A stretch of 36,013 bases of DNA from Urinicoccus timonensis (GCF_900232945.1 NZ_OCTU01000001.1:588153-624165); one strand, 5' to 3'; shown: positions 16,232-24,588, numbered from the stretch's first letter. Made by a program: numbers and translations. Notes: generated by a model from the letters alone, not told the origin.

Positions 16232-17134
16232 TCATTTTAAGTGAATTCTTCTAAGATTCAAAAGACTGTCAAGGAGGCCTAAACAGGCCACCGGAACTTG
16301 CATCAAGGGTGTAAAGATAATCATGGTCAAAAGAATGGCCTTAAGAAGGCGGAACATCCTCAACTTGAGAAAGAAAAAGTCCACAACAGCTAGGCCCTGG
16401 ATGAAAAACAAGAAGGCCGCCAAAACCAGGCCGTTATTGGCCAATAAGGGGGCAAACTCATCCATTTGGGTCTGGAAGACCAGGCCTACAAGAATCACGG
16501 TTCCCAGGACGGCAAAGACTCCTTGGGGAAGCCTAAAGTAAAAGAAGGATGGTGGTTGAACCACCAGTTTTCCCCTTAAGAGCAACTTCCTCCCAGTAAA
16601 AGTCAAGGTGACATAGGTCACGATGAGAGAAAGAATAATCAAGATGGCTGGCAGGTATTGGACCATTTGCCTCATCATGGATTCAAAAGTCGGAATGTAC
16701 TGGGTCATAGAGTCCTGCCAGATTCCTGCCTTTTTTTGCATTTCGATAAACTTTTGAGGAAAGTCATCTTTTTGAATAAAGGCCAAGACCCCTGTGGTTT
16801 CCAGAACCACCAGGATGGACACCACAAAAAGTCCACTGGACAAGGTCAGGCTTGTAACCAGGTCTTTTTTGGTCACCAGGCAGTAGTGTAAAATTAAAAT
16901 CAAGGGGCCAAACAGGGTAAATAAAACCATCCCCATCCTGGGAACCAGGACTTCCAATAGAAGACACAGGCCAACAAAGGTCCCCATTATTTTTACTAGG
17001 CCCTTGTCAATGGCCTCTGTTAAAAATAACATGGGCAAAAAGACATAGGCTATAGGAAATAAAATGCCAATGATGCCAATTCCGATGGATTGGAGAATCA
17101 TAGGCAATAATGACTTACTTTTTATCGGTTTCAA
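16232..17134 (-). CDS. DUF2232 (YybS-like) membrane protein
   Basis: 300 residues with about eight hydrophobic helices spread over the length and little soluble sequence, as in the DUF2232/YybS family. The function is unknown. The location just before gdpP-rplI-dnaB is conserved across Firmicutes and supports the call. The start is a TTG at 17134 preceded by AGAGGTG; no in-frame ATG lies nearby upstream. A transport or energy-coupling-like role has been suggested for the family, but nothing here proves it. Confidence 0.88.
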   Translation of the reverse strand: MKPIKSKSLLPMILQSIGIGIIGILFPIAYVFLPMLFLTEAIDKGLVKIMGTFVGLCLLLEVLVPRMGMVLFTLFGPLILILHYCLVTKKDLVTSLTLSSGLFVVSILVVLETTGVLAFIQKDDFPQKFIEMQKKAGIWQDSMTQYIPTFESMMRQMVQYLPAILIILSLIVTYVTLTFTGRKLLLRGKLVVQPPSFFYFRLPQGVFAVLGTVILVGLVFQTQMDEFAPLLANNGLVLAAFLFFIQGLAVVDFFFLKLRMFRLLKAILLTMIIFTPLMQVPVACLGLLDSLLNLRRIHLK

Positions 17135-17212
17135 TCAATCACCTCTTATCTATATAATATACCATATTCCAGGCTTTTCTACTAGACCAAGACTCAATTC
17201 CAAGTCTGGGAT

Positions 17213-17245
17213 AAAAAAGAAATCCCCCGGACAAAACCGGAGGAT
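17213..17245 (-). terminator. Intrinsic terminator after uppP
   Basis: ATCCTCCGG/CCGGGGGAT stem with a 6-nt loop (17222-17245), then TTCTTTTTTAT on the minus strand. Confidence 0.88.
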
Positions 17246-17250
17246 CCTCC

Positions 17251-18066
17251 CTATAAAAATAGGATAAAGACTAGGATTCCCACAATGATTCGATAGATAC
17301 CAAAGGGAACAAAGTCGTTTTTCTTGATAAAGTTCATAAAGACCTTGATCACCAGGTAGGCTGTTACAAAAGAAACCAGGCCTCCAAATAGGATCATCAA
17401 CCATTGGTCTAGGCCAAAGCCGTGGAAGTTTTTTACCACCTTTAAGAGGGTGGCCCCCAGCATGGTGGGAATGGCCAAGAAGAAAGAAAATTCTGCCGCA
17501 TCCACCCTTTTTAAACCCAGGGCCATGGCCCCAATAATGGTAGCTGCAGACCGGCTGGTGCCAGGAATCATGGCCAGGCATTGGAAAAATCCAATCCCCA
17601 GGGCATAGCTATAGGGTACTTCTTCCAAGCTTTGGAACTTAACAGGCCTAGATTGCTTTTCCATAAGGATGATGACAATCCCCCAGACAACCAGGGTTGT
17701 AGCCACAACCTTGGTGGAAAAAAGATATTGGTCAATAAGGTCATCAAACAAGAGGCCCAAGACCATGGCCGGCAGGACCCCTACCAGGACCTTGGCCCAA
17801 AGCTCAATAATCTTCCGTCTTTTTTTGGGCGTCATGGCTTGGCCGTCTTGGTCCACAGAAGCCAAGGGATTTAACTTCCGAAAATACAAGACCACCACTG
17901 CCAGGATGGCTCCTAATTGGATACAAACGTCAAAGGCGTTTTGAAAATTTTCCGGACTCAATTGAAACCAGCGGTGGAACAAGATCAAGTGTCCCGTACT
18001 GGATACAGGTAAAAATTCTGTAATTCCTTCTACAATACCAAGTATAAATACATTAAACCAGGCCAT
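17251..18066 (-). CDS. uppP: Undecaprenyl-diphosphatase UppP (BacA)
   Basis: 271 residues of mostly hydrophobic helices. The family signatures EGITEFLPVSSTGHL (residues 14-28) and PGTSRSAATIIGAM (about 170) are both present and hold the catalytic Glu, Ser and Arg residues. The enzyme removes a phosphate from undecaprenyl pyrophosphate, recycling the lipid carrier for peptidoglycan synthesis and giving bacitracin tolerance. The ATG follows GGAGGAGG. A -10 (TATAAT, 18100-18105 on the minus strand) lies about 35 nt upstream with no good -35. Its own terminator follows. Confidence 0.97.
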   Translation of the reverse strand: MAWFNVFILGIVEGITEFLPVSSTGHLILFHRWFQLSPENFQNAFDVCIQLGAILAVVVLYFRKLNPLASVDQDGQAMTPKKRRKIIELWAKVLVGVLPAMVLGLLFDDLIDQYLFSTKVVATTLVVWGIVIILMEKQSRPVKFQSLEEVPYSYALGIGFFQCLAMIPGTSRSAATIIGAMALGLKRVDAAEFSFFLAIPTMLGATLLKVVKNFHGFGLDQWLMILFGGLVSFVTAYLVIKVFMNFIKKNDFVPFGIYRIIVGILVFILFL

Positions 18067-18116
18067 ACTTCCTCCTCCAATATTTTTTCAACTTTTCCTA
18101 TTATACCACATCATGG

Positions 18117-18150
18117 CAAAAGAAAAAGAAGCTCTTTTTATAGAGCTTCT
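18117..18150 (-). terminator. Intrinsic terminator after the P-type ATPase
   Basis: AGAAGCTCT (18127-18135), a 6-nt loop and AGAGCTTCT (18142-18150), with T-rich tracts on both sides. It ends the ATPase transcript just upstream of the uppP -10. Confidence 0.9.
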
Positions 18151-18157
18151 AATTTTT

Positions 18158-20872
18158 TTAATCCACATTTTCAAACTTTTCTTGGATCTTTCTAAAGCGA
18201 ATAACTTTTTGTACTTCTCCCAAGACCAAGGGGATAAAGGCAGCAATGAGGACGATAATCCAATCATGCAGGCCAATGTCCACCAGGTGGAAAAGTTCTT
18301 CTAGGAAGGGAACATACATGACGATGACCATCAAGAAGAAGGAAAAAGCAGTTGCCTTAACCAGGGAGGGGTTGCTGAAAACGCCGATATGGAAAAGGGT
18401 AAAGTTGATGGACCGGGAAGAATAACTTCTCAAAAGTTCAGCCAAAATCAAGGTTGAAAAGGCCATGGTCCTTGCAGTATCTAGGCCTATTCCGCTATCT
18501 CCGTAACGGTTGAGGCCAATGACATAGGCTCCCAGGGTTGCAATGGTAATGGCAATGGATTGGATGGCCACGGTGATGGAAATTTCCTTGTCCAAAATGG
18601 GCTCTTTGGGGTCTCTGGGCTTTTCGTACATGGTGTCGTCTTCCCCTTTTTCCATTCCCAGGGCCAGGGCCGGGAAGGAGTCGGTTAAGAGGTTGAGCCA
18701 CAAGAGTTGGATGGGCAACAAGGGCACCGGCATATTCAAGAGGATGGCAATAAGGATAACCAAGACTTCCCCGATGTTACAGGATAAAAGGAAGGAAACA
18801 AACTTTTTAATGTTGGCATAGATAATCCGACCTTCTTCCACGGCGTGGACGATGGTTGCAAAGTTGTCGTCTGTCAGGATGACTTCTGCTGTGGATTTGG
18901 CCACGTCTGTCCCTGTAATTCCCATGGCGATTCCAATATCCGCCGACTTAATGGCTGGGGCATCGTTAACTCCGTCCCCAGTCATGGCAGTAATATGGCC
19001 CAATTCCTTTAAGGCCTTGACAATTTGGACCTTGTTTTCTGGACTGACTCGGGCAAAAACCCTCTTGCTTTCCAGGGCTTTTTTCAATTCTTCTGTGGAC
19101 AGCTGGTCCATTTCTCGTCCTGTCATGGCCTGGTCTGCAGAGTCTGCAATCTTTAATTCCTTGGCAATGGCCACGGCCGTTTCCAGGTAGTCTCCAGTAA
19201 TCATAATGGGGATAATTCCCGCTGTCTTACATTGGTGGATGGCATCTTTTACTTCTTCCCTAGCTGGGTCAATCATCCCTACCAAGCCCACAAAGACCAT
19301 GTCTTTTTCCGTTTCTTCAATCTTGGGTTGGTCAGGAATGGACTCTGTCTTTTTAAAGGCAAAGGATAAAACCCTAAGGGCTTCTTGGGCAAAAGAACTA
19401 TTGACTGCCAGGATTTCTTCTCTTAATTGGTCTGTCAGGTCGATAATCCCATCCCGGGTTAAAACTTGGCTACACCTTTCCAGGACCATGTCTGGAGCTC
19501 CCTTGGTATAGGAGTAAGCCTGGTCTCCCACTTGGTGGAAGGTAGTCATCATCTTTCTAGATGAGTCAAAGGGAATTTCTGCCTTTCTAGGATAGCTTGC
19601 TTCCAAGTCTTCTTGGCGGATGTCCGCCTTGCCGGCAAAGGATAAAAGGGATCCTTCTGTGGGGTCTCCTAGCATCTTAAAGCCTTCAGGATGTTCTTCC
19701 AGGGAGGCATCATTGGCTAAAACGGCCACATGTAGGAGTCTTTCCAAGGGAGATTCTTCCAAGTCTTGGACTTCTTCTTGGTCCAGGAGGATTTGTCCCT
19801 TGGGGTCATAACCTGTTCCGGTGACATCAAAAATTTCTCCGGCAGTATAGGCTTTTTTTACGGTCATTTCGTTTTGGGTCAAGGTTCCTGTCTTATCTGA
19901 ACAGATAACCGTTGTGGTTCCCAAGGTTTCTACGGCCAATAGTTTTTTTACAATGGCATTTTTCTTGGCCATCCGACCCATGCCTAGGGACAAGACAATG
20001 GTGACAATGGCTGGAAGGCCTTCAGGAATAGCGGCTACAGCCAAAGAAACAGAGGTCAGTAGGTTTTCAATCAACTCTAACTTGTATAGGATCCCGACGA
20101 TAAAGACCAGGACGCAAACTCCTACAACGAGAATACCCAGGGTCTTGGATAGGCCGGCCAACTTTCTTTGAAGGGGGGTTTGTTCTTCCTGGTATTGGGA
20201 GAGAGAAGTGGCAATTTTCCCAATTTCTGTATCTTCTCCTGTGGCTACTACCAGGCCCTTGCCCCGTCCATAGGTCACAATAGAGGAAGAATAGGCCATA
20301 TTGGTCCGGTCGCCTAAGGAAACTTCTCCGTCTAACTTGTCTTGGGCGTGTTTTTCCACAGCTACAGATTCTCCTGTTAAGGAGGATTCGTCAATTTTTA
20401 AGTTGACACTCTCCACCAGGCGAAGGTCTGCTGGGATAATGTCCCCTGTTTCTAAAAGAACCAGGTCCCCAGGCACCAGGAGGGGAGATTCTAAGTCGAT
20501 CTTTTTCCCATCTCTTAGGACCTTGGCCTTGGGGCTGGACAATTTTTGCAGGGCCTCAATGGCTTGCTCTGCCTTGCCTTCCTGGCTCAGGGATAGGACT
20601 GCATTGACAATGACAATGGCAATGATGATGATGGAATCTACCCATTCTCCCATAATAGCTGACAGGATGGAGGCAATTATCAAGATAATAATCATGGGGT
20701 CTAAAAATTGCTCAGCTAATTTTTGCCCAAAAGACTTTTTCTTGCCCTCCTTTAATTCATTTCTTCCATATTTTTCTAAACGACTTTGGCTTTCTGTCTG
20801 AGACAGACCTTGGTCCAAGTTGGATTCTAATTTTTCTAGGACTTCTTTTTCATCCAAATTATACCACTGCAT
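18158..20872 (-). CDS. P-type cation ATPase, Ca2+/Mn2+-exporter type
   Basis: 904 residues with full P2-type architecture: N-terminal cation_ATPase_N, actuator TGES (about 167), M4 PEGLPA (about 281), phosphorylation site DKTGTLT (about 325), hinge MTGDGVNDAP (about 631), M5 NIGE and M6 NLLTD. The M4 PEGL, M5 N--E and M6 N--TD residues are those that bind Ca2+ or Mn2+ in SERCA/SPCA relatives. A yybP-ykoY Mn2+ riboswitch in the leader points to manganese export, as reported for Lactococcus YoaB and pneumococcal MgtA. Ca2+ transport cannot be excluded. GAAAGGAG precedes the ATG. Monocistronic, with its own terminator. Confidence 0.93.
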   Translation of the reverse strand: MQWYNLDEKEVLEKLESNLDQGLSQTESQSRLEKYGRNELKEGKKKSFGQKLAEQFLDPMIIILIIASILSAIMGEWVDSIIIIAIVIVNAVLSLSQEGKAEQAIEALQKLSSPKAKVLRDGKKIDLESPLLVPGDLVLLETGDIIPADLRLVESVNLKIDESSLTGESVAVEKHAQDKLDGEVSLGDRTNMAYSSSIVTYGRGKGLVVATGEDTEIGKIATSLSQYQEEQTPLQRKLAGLSKTLGILVVGVCVLVFIVGILYKLELIENLLTSVSLAVAAIPEGLPAIVTIVLSLGMGRMAKKNAIVKKLLAVETLGTTTVICSDKTGTLTQNEMTVKKAYTAGEIFDVTGTGYDPKGQILLDQEEVQDLEESPLERLLHVAVLANDASLEEHPEGFKMLGDPTEGSLLSFAGKADIRQEDLEASYPRKAEIPFDSSRKMMTTFHQVGDQAYSYTKGAPDMVLERCSQVLTRDGIIDLTDQLREEILAVNSSFAQEALRVLSFAFKKTESIPDQPKIEETEKDMVFVGLVGMIDPAREEVKDAIHQCKTAGIIPIMITGDYLETAVAIAKELKIADSADQAMTGREMDQLSTEELKKALESKRVFARVSPENKVQIVKALKELGHITAMTGDGVNDAPAIKSADIGIAMGITGTDVAKSTAEVILTDDNFATIVHAVEEGRIIYANIKKFVSFLLSCNIGEVLVILIAILLNMPVPLLPIQLLWLNLLTDSFPALALGMEKGEDDTMYEKPRDPKEPILDKEISITVAIQSIAITIATLGAYVIGLNRYGDSGIGLDTARTMAFSTLILAELLRSYSSRSINFTLFHIGVFSNPSLVKATAFSFFLMVIVMYVPFLEELFHLVDIGLHDWIIVLIAAFIPLVLGEVQKVIRFRKIQEKFENVD

Positions 20873-20891
20873 CCGTCTTCTCCTTTCTTTT

Positions 20892-21001
20892 AAAAAAGAC
20901 CCCTGCTTCCCTAAGGAAACAAAGGTCTTGCTACCACTAAGGGTTCTTTCCCGGGATGTCTCCGAACTGACGAGAAAGAAAGATAAGCTACTCCCCTTTG
21001 A
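20892..21001 (-). promoter_or_regulatory. yybP-ykoY manganese riboswitch with terminator
   Basis: The minus-strand leader contains AAAGGGGAGTAGC at the 5' side (about 20989-21000), GACATCC in the second loop region, and AGCAAGACCTTTG closing P1 (20920-20932), all hallmarks of the yybP-ykoY aptamer. Downstream, AAGACCTTTG (20920-20929) can instead pair with CAGGGGTCTT (20896-20905) to form a terminator followed by TTTTT. The two structures share AGACCTTTG, so Mn2+ binding that stabilises P1 would prevent termination (an ON switch). A TATAAT -10 lies at 21020-21025. Confidence 0.92.
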
Positions 21002-21107
21002 TAAGATTCATTCTCCTTAATTATACATCATCCAAGATAGAAATGAAATGAAAATTTTGGCAAAGAAATCTTCAGGAACAGTACAAAACTCCTAGGGATT
21101 AAATTTT

Positions 21108-21860
21108 TTATTCTGTATATTCTTTTCCATCCACCTGGTAGCCCAAGCGAATATGGCTTAAAATTAAGTTAATCTGGTCCCCACTAAAGTAGTTGAAGCC
21201 CTTGGCCAAGTCGTCTTTCTTTTCCCTTACAAGGTCTTCTCTAAAAGCACTGAGGTCTTTTCCTTGCAATCCTTGGACATCTTTTCTAGCTTCTAAATAG
21301 TCGTTTAGTCGCATGGTCAAGGCGAAGGCTTCATCTTCAGAAAATTCTGGAAGGTCTTTATGAATAGCCGCCACATCTACTTCTGCATTTCCATGAAAAC
21401 CGGCCTGGTCCTTGGCCTTGTTTTCTGCCTCTTGCTTTTGGGCTTCTTTAAAATCTTCTTGGGAAGGGTCTAATTTTTTGTGACCATTTTCATCATAGTA
21501 GGTATCACCAACCACATAGGTTAAGTAAGACTCCCTTGCGATAAGGTCCTCTTCCTCTTTACTAAACTCGTAGCCCTTAAAAATTTCATCGCCCTGTTCT
21601 TTAAATATTTTTTCCTTTAGGGTTTTTAGCTCAGCTCCCTCTTTCCCTGCTAGGTCTTGAACTTTAGCAACCTCATCACTAAGGCGCCCAGAAATTAAAA
21701 AGCCATCTGCATTGGTAAAATCTGGAATCTCCTTTTGAATCATTTCTGTATTGACCCCTGGTGAAATAGCGGTTTCTTTTTGACCCAAGTCCTTAGGTCC
21801 TTGGCATGCAAAGAGAAGAGCAACCATAGATAGATACAACAGTATTTTTAATCTCTTCAT
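21108..21860 (-). CDS. Putative lipoprotein with duplicated domain
   Basis: 250 residues with a lipoprotein signal: positive N-terminus MKRLK, hydrophobic core, and lipobox LLFAC with Cys19 as lipidation site. The mature part is charged and helical and holds two related segments of about 80 residues, one near 38-120 (EIPDFTNADGFLISGRLSD...) and one near 165-245 (DLPEFSEDEAFALTMRLND...). Each runs from a P-[DE]-F motif to a region predicted to meet a membrane or partner through GY/GF followed by an amphipathic helix. I do not recognise a named family. AAAGGA precedes the ATG. The leader is unusually long and structured. Confidence 0.8.
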   Translation of the reverse strand: MKRLKILLYLSMVALLFACQGPKDLGQKETAISPGVNTEMIQKEIPDFTNADGFLISGRLSDEVAKVQDLAGKEGAELKTLKEKIFKEQGDEIFKGYEFSKEEEDLIARESYLTYVVGDTYYDENGHKKLDPSQEDFKEAQKQEAENKAKDQAGFHGNAEVDVAAIHKDLPEFSEDEAFALTMRLNDYLEARKDVQGLQGKDLSAFREDLVREKKDDLAKGFNYFSGDQINLILSHIRLGYQVDGKEYTE

Positions 21861-22252
21861 AATATAATCCTTTCAGAGTTCTCTATTACCAGCTTTCATA
21901 AAAACTATATCCTCTTAAGAAATCGACTACTTATTTATGATTAACTATCTATTCTTTAATTTTCATAGATTTAATAAAAGCCTCCCTTCTTTTCTTATGA
22001 AAATTAAAGATAGGATGCAACAAGAAAATTTTAAACTTATTTTTTATCTTTCTGTACCACATTTTTATTAATTTGAACTTTATTTATTTTTAATAATAAA
22101 CCCATTTCTCAAAAAGTCAAGTGAAAATATTTTCTTTTTTACTCTTTCTCACTTGTTATTATTATGTGTCTTTGAATGAAATTCTATAATTCCGTGTAAC
22201 TATTTTTTATATTTAACTACTAAGGAAAATGATTTTATTATTTGTTTGATAA
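21861..22252 (-). promoter_or_regulatory. AT-rich leader with promoter and long inverted repeat
   Basis: No gene is seen in this stretch. A likely leftward promoter is TTGACT (22115-22120), a 16-nt spacer and TATTAT (22093-22098), giving a leader of about 225 nt for the lipoprotein gene. Within it CTTTAATTTTCATA (21954-21967) and TATGAAAATTAAAG (21996-22009) form a perfect 14-bp inverted repeat. The 28-nt loop contains GGGAGGC on the transcribed strand, which resembles a ribosome-binding site but has no ORF of useful length behind it. Confidence 0.5.
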
Positions 22253-22338
22253 AAAAGTCTAGGATATTGTTTTAGTTTCTAAAAAATATAATGAAAATGG
22301 TTTTATTTTAGAAACTACCTTACAAAACCTAGACTTTT
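22253..22338 (-). terminator. Long imperfect hairpin after serS, probable terminator
   Basis: Nested inverted repeats: outer AAAAGTCTAGG/CCTAGACTTTT (22253-22263, 22328-22338) and inner TAGTTTCTAAAA/TTTTAGAAACTA (22273-22284, 22306-22317), separated by 9-10 nt internal loops. On the minus strand the outer stem ends in CCTAGACTTTTTT, consistent with termination of serS. At 86 nt it is longer than usual. Confidence 0.7.
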
Positions 22339-22344
22339 CTCTAT

Positions 22345-23634
22345 TTATTTTCCAACTTTTTCTAATTTTTCATGGCCTCCCATATAGGGTCTTAAAACTT
22401 CTGGTATGGTGACAGACCCATCTTCTTGAAGGTGGTTTTCCAAGTAGGCAATAAGCATTCTGGGTGGTGCTACCACGGTATTATTCAGGGTATGGGCGAA
22501 ATAGTTGCCTTCTTGGCCCCGGATTCGGATTCCCAACCGTCTAGCTTGGGCATCTCCCAGGTTGGAGCAAGAGCCTACTTCAAAGTATTTCTTTTGTCTG
22601 GGGCTCCAGGCCTCTACATCCAGGCTCTTGACCTTAAGATCTGCCAGGTCTCCAGAACAACATTCTAGGGTCCGAACGGGAATGTCCATGCTCCTAAAGA
22701 GGTCCACAGTATTTTGCCAAAGCTTTTCAAACCAGGCCTTGGAATCTTCCGGCTTACAGATGACCACCATCTCTTGTTTTTCGAATTGGTGGATCCGGTA
22801 GACTCCCCTTTCTTCAATGCCATGGGCTCCCACTTCTTTTCGGAAGCAGGGAGAGTAGGAAGTCAAGCTCAAGGGAAGCTTGTCTTCTTCTTGGATGGTA
22901 TTGATATAGCGTCCAATCATGGAGTGTTCGCTGGTTCCAATTAAATAGAGGTCTTCCCCTTCAATCTTATACATCATGTCTTCCATTTCATCAAAAGACA
23001 TAACCCCAGTTACCACATCGGACCGGATCATAAAGGGTGGAACACAATAGGTAAAGCCCCGGTCAATCATAAAGTCCCGGGCATAGCTTATCACGGCTGA
23101 ATGGAGTCTGGCAATGTCTCCTTGGAGGTAGTAAAAACCCGCTCCGGAGGTCTTCCGGGCAGAATCCAGATCCAAACCGTTAAAGGACTCCATAATATCC
23201 ACATGGTAGGGAATTTCATAGTCGGGAACTCTGGGGTCGCCAAATTTTTCAATTTCCACATTTTCAGAGTCATCCTTGCCAATGGGCACAGAAGGATCAA
23301 TGATTTGAGGAATTTGCATCATGATTTCCTTGATTTTTTCTTCTAATTCCAAGGTTCTGGCTTGGTCTTCTTCCAATTCTTGGTTGACTTGGACTACTTC
23401 TGCCTTGACCTTTTCTGCCTGGTCCTTGTCCCCTTGGGCCATGAACTTGCCGATTTCCTTGGACTTTTTGTTTCTCACAGCCCTAAGGTCATCCCCCTTG
23501 GTCTTAAGGTCCCGGTATTCTTGGTCATAGGCAATGACTTGGTCTACCAGGGGTAACTTGTGGTCTTGAAACTTCTTTTTGATGTTTTCTTTGACTTGGT
23601 CCGGATTGGCCCGAACAAATTTTAAATCTAACAT
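22345..23634 (-). CDS. serS: Seryl-tRNA synthetase
   Basis: 429 residues, normal length. An N-terminal long coiled-coil arm (about 30-100) binds the tRNA-Ser variable arm. The class II catalytic core shows motif 2 (SPCFRKEVGAHG, about 262) and motif 3 (NNTVVAPPRMLIAYLEN, about 387). It charges tRNA-Ser, and tRNA-Sec where present, with serine. The ATG follows AAAGGA. Expression is controlled by a T-box leader just upstream. Confidence 0.98.
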   Translation of the reverse strand: MLDLKFVRANPDQVKENIKKKFQDHKLPLVDQVIAYDQEYRDLKTKGDDLRAVRNKKSKEIGKFMAQGDKDQAEKVKAEVVQVNQELEEDQARTLELEEKIKEIMMQIPQIIDPSVPIGKDDSENVEIEKFGDPRVPDYEIPYHVDIMESFNGLDLDSARKTSGAGFYYLQGDIARLHSAVISYARDFMIDRGFTYCVPPFMIRSDVVTGVMSFDEMEDMMYKIEGEDLYLIGTSEHSMIGRYINTIQEEDKLPLSLTSYSPCFRKEVGAHGIEERGVYRIHQFEKQEMVVICKPEDSKAWFEKLWQNTVDLFRSMDIPVRTLECCSGDLADLKVKSLDVEAWSPRQKKYFEVGSCSNLGDAQARRLGIRIRGQEGNYFAHTLNNTVVAPPRMLIAYLENHLQEDGSVTIPEVLRPYMGGHEKLEKVGK

Positions 23635-23655
23635 GACAGTCCTTTCTTTAAATAA

Positions 23656-23842
23656 AATAAAAAAAGCTCCTTCGTCAAGGGACGAAAAAGCTCCGCGGTG
23701 CCACCCTTTTTAGCATCTATACTCACTTAGAAAAATCAAGCTCCGAGATGGATTCCATAGTCCCTGCCACATTTTTCCACCAAACAAATGCTCTCTATAG
23801 GCCCCTTCCATGTACTAGTTCTCTTCATCGCTCTATTAAATT
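23656..23842 (-). promoter_or_regulatory. T-box riboswitch of serS
   Basis: The minus-strand leader has the stem I start AGCGATGAAGAGAACTAGTA, the invariant T-box AGGGTGGCACCGCGG (23693-23707) and a downstream terminator: GACGAAGGAGC/GCTTTTTCGTC with an AAGG loop (23666-23691) followed by TTTTTTT. A TCC serine codon at 23750-23752 (context GGAATCCATC) is the likely specifier. Uncharged tRNA-Ser would stabilise the antiterminator and turn serS on. Confidence 0.95.
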
Positions 23843-23848
23843 GCTTTC

Positions 23849-23877
23849 ATTATAGCAAAGATTCCAGGTCTTGACAA
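23849..23877 (-). promoter_or_regulatory. serS promoter
   Basis: TTGTCA (23872-23877), a 17-nt spacer and TATAAT (23849-23854) on the minus strand. It lies within the last codons of the HAD phosphatase gene, so transcription of that gene runs directly across it. Confidence 0.88.
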
Positions 23878-24542
23878 GCTGGGATTCTTCCTCGGATCCC
23901 ATCCTGGATGAGCCTTCTAAGCCCTGGATCCTCCAAGCTATAGCTAGGCCGACCCTCTTCCTCCTTAGAGTCTGGATCCCAGGAGTTTTGAATATAGATT
24001 CCCTGGATCCCCAGGGTCTCGGCAGTCCTTAGGGCATAGAGGCTGTCTTCTAAATAGAAGAGGTCTGGCCCCTGGAGACCTAGGTCTTCTAAAATTTCTT
24101 GAAAGATTTCCGGGTCCTCCTTGCCCTTGGCCCGGCCCCCTGTAGACCAAATTTTTTGAAAATAAGAATCCAGGCCCAGGACTTCCAGGGCTCCTTGGAT
24201 TAAATCTCTCGGTGTTTGACTACATAGATAAGAGGAGATTCCTTCTCCTGCTAAGTCCTGTAAAAGCTCTTGGGCTCCCGGCCTTAATAGGGGGGCTTCC
24301 AAGTAAAAATGCTGAATTTCTCCCCGGATCCTTTCTTCAATCTCTTGGAGGGAAAGGGGAAGCTGGTAGTTTTCTTTTAGGTAGATGTAGCCCTCCCGAT
24401 CAGTCATGGTGTAGAGGGTCTTGCCCAGGTCTTCTTCTGCTTCCAAACCCAGGCTTTTGATAAAGTTAGGCCCCAGGTTCTGCCACATATCCATAGAGTC
24501 CAGGATGACCCCGTCCAGGTCAAAAAGTATTGCTCGGATCAT
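23850..24542 (-). CDS. HAD-superfamily hydrolase (beta-phosphoglucomutase-like)
   Basis: 230 residues from the ATG at 24542, chosen because AAGGAG lies just upstream and because the protein then begins MIRAILFDLDGVILDS, the usual HAD start. The frame is open for 11 more codons upstream without an RBS. Motif I is DLDGV, motif II lies in YLCSQTP (the family Ser/Thr), motif III is GRAKGKEDPEIF, and motif IV is YLEDS. It is a cytoplasmic sugar-phosphate or nucleotide phosphatase or mutase; the substrate is unknown. It starts 15 nt after the terminator of the upstream gene, and its 3' end contains the serS promoter. Confidence 0.88.
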   Translation of the reverse strand: MIRAILFDLDGVILDSMDMWQNLGPNFIKSLGLEAEEDLGKTLYTMTDREGYIYLKENYQLPLSLQEIEERIRGEIQHFYLEAPLLRPGAQELLQDLAGEGISSYLCSQTPRDLIQGALEVLGLDSYFQKIWSTGGRAKGKEDPEIFQEILEDLGLQGPDLFYLEDSLYALRTAETLGIQGIYIQNSWDPDSKEEEGRPSYSLEDPGLRRLIQDGIRGRIPACQDLESLL

Positions 24543-24556
24543 TTTTTCTCCTTTGT

Positions 24557-24588
24557 AAAAAAGAGCCTCCTCCATAGAGAAGACTCTT
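24557..24588 (-). terminator. Terminator between glycosidase and HAD genes
   Basis: AAGAGCCTCCTC (24561-24572), CATA loop and GAGAAGACTCTT (24577-24588) pair fully when G-U pairs are allowed. A T run follows on the minus strand and abuts the HAD ribosome-binding site, so HAD expression needs read-through or a nearby promoter I could not locate. Confidence 0.82.

Noticed and set aside
17150..17581. 143-residue minus-strand frame overlapping uppP
   Set aside because: It is a different frame of the same strand within the intact uppP gene and has an atypical composition rich in Gly, His, Pro and Trp.
23850..24575. Longer start for the HAD hydrolase at 24575
   Set aside because: The upstream codons run through the preceding gene's terminator, while the ATG at 24542 has a good RBS and gives the standard HAD N-terminus.
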